A stretch of 39,464 bases of DNA from an uncultured Eubacterium sp. (GTDB lineage: Bacteria; Bacillota; Clostridia; Oscillospirales; Acutalibacteraceae). How positions within the stretch are numbered: position 1 is the stretch's first letter; every line of letters starts with the position of its first letter. A program made the translations under genes and the position numbers. Location of the stretch: NCBI GenBank assembly GCA_910577215.1, contig CAJTMQ010000003.1, positions 20,213-59,676 on the forward strand, read 5' to 3'. The notes beneath the pieces were generated by a model, which was given only the letters and a program-made list of their open reading frames with translations, was not told the origin of the DNA and made no database searches. Shown piece by piece: positions 17,714 to 25,361 of this stretch.

Positions 17714-18559
17714 ATGGATAACAAGCTTAAAAAGGAGCTTCAGATTCTTGCAACCCAAATTCGCTTGGGAATTATTGAAGGTACCTATAATGCAAAGGCA
17801 GGTCATCCCGGCGGAAGTCTTTCCGCGGCAGATATTCTTGCATATTTGTACGGCAAAGAAATGAAATTTGATGCCAAAAATCCAAAAATGGGAAACCGTG
17901 ACCGCTTTGTTCTTTCAAAAGGACATGCTGCACCTGCACTTTACAGTGCACTTGCATATTCAGGCTTTTTCCCTGTTGAGGATTTAAAAACACTTCGCCA
18001 TATAGGTTCATATCTTCAGGGTCATCCTAATATGAACACTGTTCCGGGCGTTGATATGAGCACAGGCTCGTTAGGTCAGGGCATCAGTGCAGCATGCGGA
18101 ATGGCAAAGGGTGCAAAATATATAGGAAATAATGACATCAGAGTTTATACTATGCTTGGTGACGGTGAAATTGAAGAGGGTCAGGTATGGGAAGCAATGA
18201 TGTTTGCATCTCAGTATAATCTTGATAATCTTTGTGTTATTATTGACTCAAACGGCTTGCAGATAGACGGAAGCTGTGATGAGGTTATGAGTGCAGAGCC
18301 AATTGATGAAAAGGCAAAGGCATTCGGATTTGATTATGCTGTTATTGATGGCAATGATCTTGATGAAATTGAAGCCGCATTTGAAAAGTTCCACCAGAGC
18401 ACAAAGCCTTTTGCAATTATTATGAAAACCGTTAAGGGCAAGGGTGTTTCCTATATGGAAAATGAAGTAGGCTGGCACGGTAAAGCCCCTAATGAACAGG
18501 AATATAAAACAGCAATGGCAGAGCTTAATGCAAAGCTTGCAGAGTTAAAGGAGGCATAA
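17714..18559 (+). CDS. Transketolase, N-terminal (TPP-binding) subunit
   Basis: 281 aa, equal to the first domain of full-length transketolase. 'AKAGHPGGSLSAADILAYLY' at the N-terminus, 'DRFVLSKGHAAPALYSAL', and the thiamine diphosphate motif 'MLGDGEIEEGQVWEA...VIIDSNGLQIDG' starting GDG near residue 154. Transfers two-carbon ketol units between sugar phosphates together with the next gene's product. Split transketolases of this kind are common in Clostridia and archaea. The two subunits are two bases apart, ensuring balanced synthesis. Rpe (788-1438) makes its xylulose 5-phosphate substrate. Confidence 0.96.
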   Translation: MDNKLKKELQILATQIRLGIIEGTYNAKAGHPGGSLSAADILAYLYGKEMKFDAKNPKMGNRDRFVLSKGHAAPALYSALAYSGFFPVEDLKTLRHIGSYLQGHPNMNTVPGVDMSTGSLGQGISAACGMAKGAKYIGNNDIRVYTMLGDGEIEEGQVWEAMMFASQYNLDNLCVIIDSNGLQIDGSCDEVMSAEPIDEKAKAFGFDYAVIDGNDLDEIEAAFEKFHQSTKPFAIIMKTVKGKGVSYMENEVGWHGKAPNEQEYKTAMAELNAKLAELKEA

Positions 18560-18561
18560 GA

Positions 18562-19503
18562 ATGAGCGAAGTAAAATGTGTTGCTACCCGTGACAGCTAC
18601 GGCACAGCTTTAAAGGAGCTTGCGGCTGAGGGTGCAGATAATCTTGTTGTTCTTGATGCTGACTTATCGGCAGCAACAAAAACAGGAATATTTAAAAAGG
18701 AATATCCGAACCGCCATATCAATTGCGGTATTGCAGAGGCAAATATGGTTTGCGTTGCAGCAGGCTTAAGCACAATGGGTCTTGTTCCGTTTGCGTCAAG
18801 CTTTGCAATGTTTGCAGCAGGCAGAGCCTTTGAGCAGATAAGAAATTCAATCGGCTATCCGCACCTTAATGTTAAAATCGGTGCAACTCACGCAGGTATT
18901 TCCGTTGGTGAGGATGGCGCATCTCACCAGTGCTGTGAGGATTTTGCTCTTATGCGTGCAATTCCGGGTATGGTTGTTATCTGCCCTGCAGATGATGTTG
19001 AAGCAAAGCAGGCTGTTAAGGCAGCTTATAAATATGAGGGTCCTGTTTACCTCAGATTCGGAAGACTTGCTGTTCCTGTTTTCCACGATGAAAGCTATAA
19101 GTTTGAAATCGGAAAGGGCGAGGTTGTTAAAGAGGGTACGGATGTAACAATCATTGCAAACGGTCTTATGGTTGCGGAAGCAATTGAAGCAGGAAAGGCG
19201 CTTGAGGCTGATGGTATTAACGCAGAGATAATCAATATTGCAACAATCAAGCCGCTTGATGAAGAGCTTGTTGTGGCATCTGCAAAGAAAACAGGCAAGG
19301 TAATTACTGTTGAAGAGCATAGCATTATCGGCGGACTTGGCGAAGCAGTATGCTCCTGTCTTTCCGAAAAATGCCCGACTCCTGTTAAGAGAATCGGGGT
19401 TAATGATGAATTCGGTCACAGCGGTCCTGCAAAGGATTTGTTAAAGCAGTTTGGCTTAAGTGCTGAAAATATTGTTAAGGTTACAAAGGAATTTGTAAAA
19501 TAA
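18562..19503 (+). CDS. Transketolase, C-terminal (pyrimidine-binding) subunit
   Basis: 313 aa covering the central pyrimidine-binding and C-terminal domains. The conserved glutamate that activates TPP is in 'NCGIAEANMVCVAAGLS'; 'IRNSIGYPHLNVKIGATHAGISVGEDGASHQ' and 'VYLRFGR' also match transketolase (the DXS family is longer and differs in these regions). The last domain includes 'VITVEEHSIIGGLGEAV'. It works as a heterotetramer with the preceding protein. A 14-bp hairpin after the stop probably ends the transcript. Confidence 0.96.
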   Translation: MSEVKCVATRDSYGTALKELAAEGADNLVVLDADLSAATKTGIFKKEYPNRHINCGIAEANMVCVAAGLSTMGLVPFASSFAMFAAGRAFEQIRNSIGYPHLNVKIGATHAGISVGEDGASHQCCEDFALMRAIPGMVVICPADDVEAKQAVKAAYKYEGPVYLRFGRLAVPVFHDESYKFEIGKGEVVKEGTDVTIIANGLMVAEAIEAGKALEADGINAEIINIATIKPLDEELVVASAKKTGKVITVEEHSIIGGLGEAVCSCLSEKCPTPVKRIGVNDEFGHSGPAKDLLKQFGLSAENIVKVTKEFVK

Positions 19504-19516
19504 TTGAATTGAAATG

Positions 19517-19550
19517 CAGAGGATATTTCATTAATCTGAAGTATTCTCTG
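19517..19550 (+). terminator. Hairpin terminator after transketolase genes
   Basis: Fourteen-pair stem with two G-U pairs (19517-19530 against 19537-19550), six-base loop, followed by TTTTAC. The T run is short, so termination may be partial and allow read-through into the HAD genes. Confidence 0.65.
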
Positions 19551-19573
19551 TTTTACTATAGGAAATAATAAAA

Positions 19574-20398
19574 ATGAGCATTTCACTAATTGCAGTTGAT
19601 ATTGACGGAACGTTGCTTAACGGCAATTCAGAGCTGAGTATCGAAAATCTTGAAGCAATAAAGCGTTTGAGCAAAAGGGGTATAATGACGGTTCCCGTTA
19701 CGGGGCGCACATATAATGAAATTCCGCAGACTTTAAGAAGCTGTGAGGACATACAATACTTTGTTTATTCAAATGGTTCGGGCATATATGAAAAGGGCAG
19801 AGGAACAGTTTATTCCTCAATCGTGCCTGCTGAAACCGCAAAGGAAATTTTTTTGCTGCTGAATTCCTATGAAACCTACATAGAGATTTACAGCGGCGGT
19901 TACCCATGGGCTGATGTAAAGAAAATAAATGAAGAATGCTTTGATTATTACAGAATTAATCCAAAATTCAGAAAGGTTATTTACCGAAGCAGAAAGCCTG
20001 TTGAAGATTTCTATTCTGATATTGAACGCGGCAGGCTTCAGCCTGAGCTTTTTGATGTTTTTTTCAGGCATATGGGGGAAAGAGCAGAATGCAATGAAAA
20101 GCTGAAAGTGCGTTTTCCCTATGAAGAGGTTGTAAGCTCAATGGGGAACAACCTTGAGATAATGAATAAAGGCACGGATAAAGGTACAGGGCTGTTAAGA
20201 TTATGCAATACCATCGGAATTGATGTTAAGAAAACAATTGCGATAGGGGACAGCGGCAATGACCTGGCTATGTTCAAGGCGGCGGGTGCCTGCTATGCAG
20301 TTTCAAATGCAAGCAATGAGCTTAAAGAAATTTCTACAGAAATTATCTGCTCGAATGATGAACATGTGATTGAATATGCGGAGAAGAATTTGTTATGA
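19574..20398 (+). CDS. HAD superfamily hydrolase, Cof type
   Basis: 274 aa. HAD motif I 'IAVDIDGTLLNGNSELS', motif II 'VPVTGRTYNEIP', and motifs III/IV near the end with 'KGTGLLRLCNTIGIDVKKTIAIGDSGNDLAMF'. The C2-type cap between them and the 'D-G-N-S' cluster place it in the Cof/YidA group of sugar-phosphate, FMN or PLP phosphatases; the substrate cannot be read from sequence. Overlaps the next HAD gene by four bases (ATGA), so the pair is translated together. Confidence 0.9.
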   Translation: MSISLIAVDIDGTLLNGNSELSIENLEAIKRLSKRGIMTVPVTGRTYNEIPQTLRSCEDIQYFVYSNGSGIYEKGRGTVYSSIVPAETAKEIFLLLNSYETYIEIYSGGYPWADVKKINEECFDYYRINPKFRKVIYRSRKPVEDFYSDIERGRLQPELFDVFFRHMGERAECNEKLKVRFPYEEVVSSMGNNLEIMNKGTDKGTGLLRLCNTIGIDVKKTIAIGDSGNDLAMFKAAGACYAVSNASNELKEISTEIICSNDEHVIEYAEKNLL

Positions 20399-21072
20399 TA
20401 ACAACTGTTTTGATTGATGTTGATAACACGCTGCTTGATTTTAACGAATGTGCAAGATCAACAATAAAAACCGCCTTTAAAAATCGGAACCTTAATTACA
20501 ATGAAAATGTTTTTTCCGTTTTTAAAGAGGTTAATGATATACTGTGGTGTAAAATAGAAACGGGTGAGATTGATAAGCAGACGCTTTATCAGCTCAGGTG
20601 GAAAACTGTTTTTGAAAGGCTGGGTATATCAGCGAACGGTCCTGAATTTGAGCAGTATTTCAGAATGCTTTTTTCTGAAAGCAAGCAGCCTGTTGAGGGT
20701 GCATATGATATTCTGGAGTACCTTTCAGACAGATACGTTCTTTGCGTCGCAAGCAATGCCTCCTACCAGCAGCAGTTAAAAAGACTTAATCATGCCGATA
20801 TGCTGAAATATTTTAAGCAGATTTTTAATTCAGAGAAGCTTGGTGCACCTAAACCCGAAAAGGCATTTTTTGATGCCTGCTTTGAAAGGCTTGGCAATGT
20901 GCCGAAGAATGAGGTTATTATGATAGGTGATTCGCTTTCTGCTGATATAAGCGGCGGCGTTTCCTCTGGTATAAAAACAATGTGGTTTAATTATGATAAA
21001 ATTCCTGTTTCGGCTGACATTAAAGCAGATTATATTGTTCATTCCCTTGCGGAAATTAAGAATTATTTATAA
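20395..21072 (+). CDS. HAD superfamily hydrolase, YjjG/YfnB-like
   Basis: 225 aa. Motif I 'TVLIDVDNTLLDFNECARS', C1-type helical cap, motif II 'LCVASNASYQQQ', motif III 'KLGAPKPEKAFFD', motif IV 'VIMIGDSLSADISGG'. The DVDNTLLDF start and the overall length match the YjjG group, which dephosphorylates non-canonical pyrimidine nucleotides; this is a family-based call. Its start overlaps the Cof-type HAD gene. A strong terminator follows immediately. Confidence 0.88.
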   Translation: MITTVLIDVDNTLLDFNECARSTIKTAFKNRNLNYNENVFSVFKEVNDILWCKIETGEIDKQTLYQLRWKTVFERLGISANGPEFEQYFRMLFSESKQPVEGAYDILEYLSDRYVLCVASNASYQQQLKRLNHADMLKYFKQIFNSEKLGAPKPEKAFFDACFERLGNVPKNEVIMIGDSLSADISGGVSSGIKTMWFNYDKIPVSADIKADYIVHSLAEIKNYL

Positions 21073-21074
21073 TG

Positions 21075-21105
21075 AAAGACGGCGGATATTCTCCGCCGTC
21101 TTTTT
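21075..21105 (+). terminator. Terminator after HAD genes
   Basis: Twelve-base-pair perfect stem AAAGACGGCGGA/TCCGCCGTCTTT with five-base loop and T run. Confidence 0.93.
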
Positions 21106-21121
21106 GGTGCGATGTGGTCAT

Positions 21122-21170
21122 CGTCCCCTAAAAAGCCGCCCTCGTCAGAGAGAGGCGAAACCGCTTTGTA
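21122..21170 (-). terminator. Possible weak terminator after the C39-like peptidase gene
   Basis: On the minus strand, AAAGC...GCTTT and GCCTC...GAGGGC can form a bulged, interrupted hairpin ending in TTTTTA just after the stop. GC-richer than its surroundings. It could instead be the remnant of a dispersed intergenic repeat. Confidence 0.35.
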
Positions 21171-21173
21171 TTT

Positions 21174-21998
21174 TCACTTGTTTCGTATTACCCATAAATT
21201 CATAATTTGATCTTTAATATCCTCATATGACCAAAGCTTTTCAGAGTTTTTATGGCTGTTCGGATCATTAACGCTTATTTTACCATCCTTATATCCTGTT
21301 AAAACGATAAAATGACCTGTTGAGGTAAAATCTCCCGGTCCCATGGAGCAGATTACAGGATTTCCGACCGTGAGATTTTTTACGATTCTGTTTTCATCCA
21401 GCGGTATTTCCGTAACATCAAAACCGAGCTCTATGCCGCCCTCGCTGATTAATTTCCATGAGGAGCCTTTTTCTGTTATGCCGTTAAGAGCATATCCGTT
21501 TTTCTTTGCAAATTCAATGATTTTATCAGGGGACATATCAGAATCCTTCGTCAGATAATACGCCGCCATTGAAAGGCAGACAGGTCCGCAGCCTGTAAGT
21601 CCTGCAACATCTCCGCTGTATTTAATATAGCCCCAGCGCTTGTCCCACTGCATGAAAAGAGGAATGGCATCGCAATTTTCATATTCGCTCATATCAAGGT
21701 TATGCTCCTGATTATGTTCTGTTGGATAGGAAAGCACAAAATCCTTTGTTTCGATGTTCCGCTCCAGCAGCGAAATAAGCTGTTGGGGATATTCATTATA
21801 GTCAATACCATTTTTATCCGCATAATTCTGAATGGTTTTTTCGGCACTGTTTTCGGAAAATATTGTGCCTGAATTTAGTGTATTTCCTGAGTTTTTAATG
21901 ATGCAAGTAAGAATAGCTCCTGATATTGCAATCAGTATAATCAAAATCAATACAATTATACCTGTGGATTTTCTATGTTTGTTGGTGCCTTGGTTCAT
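21174..21998 (-). CDS. Membrane-anchored C39-like cysteine peptidase
   Basis: 274 aa from ATG 21998, chosen because AGGAGG lies seven bases upstream; ATG 22001 is possible. A signal anchor at residues ~12-33 is followed by a linker and a papain-fold Peptidase_C39_2 domain: 'IPLFMQWDKRWGYIKYSG', catalytic C137 in 'GLTGCGPVCLSMAAYYL', His in 'STGHFIVLTGYKDGKI', Asp in 'SVNDPNS'. Relatives are extracytoplasmic peptidases or amidases of poorly known substrate. No ABC domain is attached, so it is not a bacteriocin-processing transporter. It lies downstream of nrdG but is separated from it by a terminator hairpin. Confidence 0.88.
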   Translation of the reverse strand: MNQGTNKHRKSTGIIVLILIILIAISGAILTCIIKNSGNTLNSGTIFSENSAEKTIQNYADKNGIDYNEYPQQLISLLERNIETKDFVLSYPTEHNQEHNLDMSEYENCDAIPLFMQWDKRWGYIKYSGDVAGLTGCGPVCLSMAAYYLTKDSDMSPDKIIEFAKKNGYALNGITEKGSSWKLISEGGIELGFDVTEIPLDENRIVKNLTVGNPVICSMGPGDFTSTGHFIVLTGYKDGKISVNDPNSHKNSEKLWSYEDIKDQIMNLWVIRNK

Positions 21999-22014
21999 CA
22001 TTCTTCCTCCTAAC

Positions 22015-22053
22015 AGCAAAAAGCACATAAAAGGCTTTCCTTCTATGTGCTTT
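22015..22053 (-). terminator. Terminator after nrdDG
   Basis: Ten-base-pair stem AAAGCACATA/TATGTGCTTT with 14-base loop; read on the minus strand it ends in TTTTT. It sits only a few bases before the ribosome site of the C39-like gene, so it could also modulate that gene. Confidence 0.75.
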
Positions 22054-22099
22054 ATTTTAATATATAAGATGCTTAATGCAGTAAAGAAAATATTAAGAT

Positions 22100-22624
22100 T
22101 TAGTTAAGGTATAAAATGATTTCATTCTGCTTTAATGTTTTCTGAACATCAATAACTCTTTGATTTTCGGAACCGCGGAATTTTAGGGTGATGTTTTTCT
22201 GCTCTTTTTCAAATCTGCCGTCTACAAGTATATCAATGGTTTTTAGCAGTTCAGCCGAAATATCCGTATAAGCACGGGATGGCTTCCTGCCTGTGATTTC
22301 TTCAAAGGTGAAGCCGCTGTAGCACCATATGGTTTTGTTCGGATACTGCGCTTTAAACTTCTTTATAAATTTCAAAAGTGTTTTTTGATTTTCAGGCTCA
22401 AAAGGCTCTCCCCCAAGTATGGACAGACCGGCAATCCACATTGGCTTAAGCGAGTCAAGTATTTCCTTTTCCGTTTCCTCGGTAAATGGTTTTCCGTAGC
22501 TGAAATCCCAAGCCATAGCATTGAAGCAATCGGGGCAGCAGTGGCGGCAGCCCGATACAAAAAGAGAGGTACGTACGCCCTCTCCGTTTGCAATATCGTT
22601 TGTTTTAATTTCTGCAACATTCAT
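22100..22624 (-). CDS. nrdG: Anaerobic ribonucleotide reductase activating protein
   Basis: 174 aa radical SAM activase. The 4Fe-4S motif CxxxCxxC is C26-C30-C33 in 'LFVSGCRHCCPDCFNAMAWD', with an extra Cys at 29; 'LSILGGEPFEPENQ' is the GGE SAM-binding motif and 'IWCYSGFTFEEI' is typical of NrdG. It generates the glycyl radical on NrdD. Start ATG 22624 overlaps the nrdD stop by one base, so the pair is translationally coupled. Confidence 0.96.
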   Translation of the reverse strand: MNVAEIKTNDIANGEGVRTSLFVSGCRHCCPDCFNAMAWDFSYGKPFTEETEKEILDSLKPMWIAGLSILGGEPFEPENQKTLLKFIKKFKAQYPNKTIWCYSGFTFEEITGRKPSRAYTDISAELLKTIDILVDGRFEKEQKNITLKFRGSENQRVIDVQKTLKQNEIILYLN

Positions 22625-24801
22625 TATAAATGTAACACTCTCTCTTTTATTTCCTGTGTTCTGCCCTGATTCCAGAATTGTGTGCCGATATATCCGCAGG
22701 TGCGGCGGGCAACATTCATTTTATCCTGATTCTCATTGCCGCAGTTCGGGCATCTCCAAACAAGTTTGCCTTCACCATTATCTACAACCTGAATTTCACC
22801 GTTGTAGCCGCAGCACTGGCAATAGTCACTCTTGGTGTTAAGTTCTGCATACATAATATGATCATAAATATACTGCATAACACTTAACACGGCAGGGATA
22901 TTATCCTGCATATTCGGAACCTCAACATAGCTGATGGCACCGCCGGGAGAAAGACGCTGGAATTCAGACTCAAATGAAAGCTTTGTGAATGCATCAATTT
23001 CTTCGGTTACGTGAACATGATAGCTGTTTGTAATATAGTTTTTATCTGTAACGCCCGGAATTTTTCCGAAGCGCTTCTGAAGGCATTTTGAGAACTTGTA
23101 TGTAGTTGATTCAAGCGGAGTGCCGTAAACAGAGAAGTCAATGTTTTCCTGCTTCTTCCATGTCTGGCATGCATCGTTCATCTTCTGCATAACTGAAAGT
23201 GCAAAATCCTTAGCAGCAGGATCCGTATGGCTCTTGCCTGTCATATATTTAACACATTCGTAAAGTCCTGCATAACCAAGTGAAATGGTTGAATAGCCGC
23301 CGAAAAGAAGCTTGTCTATCGTTTCACCCTTTTTAAGTCTTGCAAGAGCACCGTACTGCCACAAAATAGGTGCAACGTCACTCGGTGTGCCGAGAAGTCT
23401 GTTGTGGCGGCACATTAATGCGCGATAGCAAAGATCAAGCCTTTCATCAAATATATTCCAGAACTTTGTCATATCTCCGCCCGAAGAGCAGGCAATATCA
23501 ACAAGGTTAAGTGTAACAACACCCTGATTAAAGCGTCCGTAATATTTTGGTTTATTGGTTGCCGGGTCAACATACGGGGTAAGGAAGGAACGGCAGCCCA
23601 TACAGGTGTAAACATTTGAATTACCGTTTTTGTCAACCTTAAGCTCCTTCATCTTTTTAGCTGAAATATAATCAGGAACCAGACGCTTAGCCGTGCATTC
23701 GGCAGCAAGGCAGGTAACATCCCAGTATTTTGAGCCTTCTGTGATATTGTCCTCATCAAGAACATAAATAAGCTTTGGGAAAGCAGGGGTAATCCATACA
23801 CCGCTCTCGTTTTTTACACCTTTTATACGCTGGCGAAGAACCTCTTCAATGATAAGCTTCAAGTCGTTGCGTGTCTGACCCTCGGGAACCTCGTCAAGAT
23901 ACATAAATACTGTTACAAAAGGAGCCTGGCCGTTGGTGGTCATAAGCGTGATAACCTGATACTGAATCATCTGAACACCGCGGTTAATTTCATCTCTTAC
24001 GCGAATTTCGGTAATTTTATCAACCTGCTCATCTGTTGGCTCAACGCCTGCAGCCTCAAGCTCTGCACGAACATCCTTTCTGAATTTCTGTCTGCTCAAG
24101 TCAACAAATGGTGCAAGGTGAGAAAGGCTTATGCTCTGACCGCCGTACTGGCTGGATGCAATCTGTGCAATAATCTGAGTAGCAATGTTGCAGGCAGTTG
24201 AGAAGGAATGAGGTCTTTCAATCATAGTGCCGCTGATAACAGTGCCGTTCTGAAGCATATCCTCAAGGTTAACAAGATCGCAGTTGTGCATATGCTGTGC
24301 AAAATAATCTGCATCGTGGAAGTGAATGATTCCGTTTTCGTGGGCCTCAACAATTTCAGCAGGTAAAAGGATACGCTTTGTAAGGTCCTTTGAAACCTCA
24401 CCCGCCATATAGTCACGCTGAACACTGTTTACGGTTGGATTTTTATTGGAGTTTTCCTGCTTAACCTCTTCATTATTACATTCAATAAGGGTAAGAATCT
24501 GATTATCTGTTGTATTTGATTTACGGATAAGGGAGCGGTTGTAACGATATTTTACATATCTTCTTGCAACATCAAATGCACCCTGAGCCATAATCTGATT
24601 TTCTACAACATCCTGGATTTCCTCAACAGAAAGGGCACGGTTTGCCTTCTGAATTTTGAACTCAACATATTCCGCAATATCTTTAATCTGTGAAGCGGTG
24701 AGTTCCTCCTTTTCACTGGCAGAGTTTGCTTTTGTTACGGCTACAATTATTTTATTTAAATCAAAGTCTGCTTCGGAGCCGTTTCTTTTAATGATTTTCA
24801 T
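22624..24801 (-). CDS. nrdD: Anaerobic ribonucleoside-triphosphate reductase
   Basis: 725 aa from ATG 24801, which has GGGGT at suitable spacing; upstream in-frame starts (ATG 24807, TTG 24822) are poorly placed. The ATP-cone is at the N-terminus ('IIKRNGSEADFDLNKIIVAV'), the catalytic barrel has 'NGQAPFVTVFMYLDE' and 'YTCMGCRSFL', the zinc site is 'CQCCGY...CPNCG', and the glycyl radical lies in 'RRTCGYIG' (G703). Reduces NTPs to dNTPs without oxygen, using formate as reductant in the class III family. The ATP-cone indicates dATP feedback control. Divergent from pflB across 560 bases with its own promoter at 24913-24941. Confidence 0.97.
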   Translation of the reverse strand: MKIIKRNGSEADFDLNKIIVAVTKANSASEKEELTASQIKDIAEYVEFKIQKANRALSVEEIQDVVENQIMAQGAFDVARRYVKYRYNRSLIRKSNTTDNQILTLIECNNEEVKQENSNKNPTVNSVQRDYMAGEVSKDLTKRILLPAEIVEAHENGIIHFHDADYFAQHMHNCDLVNLEDMLQNGTVISGTMIERPHSFSTACNIATQIIAQIASSQYGGQSISLSHLAPFVDLSRQKFRKDVRAELEAAGVEPTDEQVDKITEIRVRDEINRGVQMIQYQVITLMTTNGQAPFVTVFMYLDEVPEGQTRNDLKLIIEEVLRQRIKGVKNESGVWITPAFPKLIYVLDEDNITEGSKYWDVTCLAAECTAKRLVPDYISAKKMKELKVDKNGNSNVYTCMGCRSFLTPYVDPATNKPKYYGRFNQGVVTLNLVDIACSSGGDMTKFWNIFDERLDLCYRALMCRHNRLLGTPSDVAPILWQYGALARLKKGETIDKLLFGGYSTISLGYAGLYECVKYMTGKSHTDPAAKDFALSVMQKMNDACQTWKKQENIDFSVYGTPLESTTYKFSKCLQKRFGKIPGVTDKNYITNSYHVHVTEEIDAFTKLSFESEFQRLSPGGAISYVEVPNMQDNIPAVLSVMQYIYDHIMYAELNTKSDYCQCCGYNGEIQVVDNGEGKLVWRCPNCGNENQDKMNVARRTCGYIGTQFWNQGRTQEIKERVLHL

Positions 24802-24912
24802 AGTCATTACCCCATATTTCAAAATCAGGCGCTCTATATATTATGTATAGCGTGTTTTGCGCCGTTTTTTAATTGTTACAAAAAAGTTACACGCATTTCG
24901 CAGTGCGTTATC

Positions 24913-24941
24913 ATAATACCAAAATATAGTGCCACTGTCAA
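24913..24941 (-). promoter_or_regulatory. Promoter for nrdD-nrdG
   Basis: Minus-strand TTGACA (24936-24941), 17-base spacer, TATTAT (24913-24918). A box resembling the NrdR site (24917-24932) covers the spacer. Predicted leader is about 105 bases. Confidence 0.7.
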
Positions 24942-25148
24942 TAACTTTTTCTTAAAAAATACAAGATATTGTGTAATTTTTTTAAAAATCGAAAAACAAT
25001 AACCATATGTAGATTTTGCTTTGCGGACAAGGATTTCGTTGATATTTGGCTTGAAATCAGTAAAAAACCGATGAAAAAAGGTGTTTTTATGGAAAATATT
25101 ACAAAAGTGTAAATACAGAGTGTATAAAAATGTTTGTTGCTGTAAAAA

Positions 25149-25195
25149 ACACTATATATTATGTATAAAAAGTGATGTACCACTATAAATTGTGG
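25149..25195. promoter_or_regulatory. Candidate tandem NrdR boxes
   Basis: ACACTATATATTATGT (25149-25164) differs at one position from the NrdR-box form ACACTATATATTGTGT, and CCACTATAAATTGTGG (25180-25195) at three. Their centres are 31 bases apart, the spacing expected for tandem NrdR sites (integral helical turns; established knowledge). The pair is nearer to pflB than to nrdD, so the target gene is uncertain. Confidence 0.5.
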
Positions 25196-25258
25196 TTAGA
25201 CAAAATTAACTACAGATTTGTGCAAAATAACCATAATTATTTGAAAAAGATTAATAAT

Positions 25259-25287
25259 TTGCAATCAAATATCAATTGCTTTATAAT
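25259..25287 (+). promoter_or_regulatory. Promoter for pflB
   Basis: TTGCAA (25259-25264), 17-base spacer, consensus TATAAT (25282-25287), with a leader of about 68 bases. Confidence 0.65.
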
Positions 25288-25361
25288 CGCAAGTCTGCTA
25301 TCATAATGGAGCAATAACAATATAACAGTTTATAACTGTGATTATAATTAGGAGGATAAAT

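Larger units (their letters stand above)
24802..25361. promoter_or_regulatory. 560-base divergent control region between nrdD and pflB
   Basis: No credible gene lies here. It holds the nrdDG promoter (minus, 24913-24941), the main pflB promoter (plus, 25259-25287), a possible second plus promoter (TTGTTG 25134-25139, 17 bases, TATTAT 25157-25162), an exact 16-base repeat CTATATATTATGTATA at 24834-24849 and 25152-25167, several NrdR-box-like palindromes, GTTACA direct repeats at 24875-24880 and 24886-24891, and a palindrome ACAGTT-TAT-AACTGT at 25325-25339 in the pflB leader. Confidence 0.7.

Noticed and set aside
18847..19419. 190-codon minus-strand frame opposite the transketolase C-terminal subunit
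   Set aside because: It is fully antisense to a well-conserved gene, the Cys/Asn-rich product resembles nothing, and no ribosome site or promoter is seen.
24938..25183. Minus-strand open frame of 81 codons in the nrdD-pflB intergenic region
   Set aside because: Extremely Phe/Ile/Tyr/Lys-rich product typical of AT-rich noncoding DNA, no convincing ribosome site, and it overlaps the promoter and box elements.
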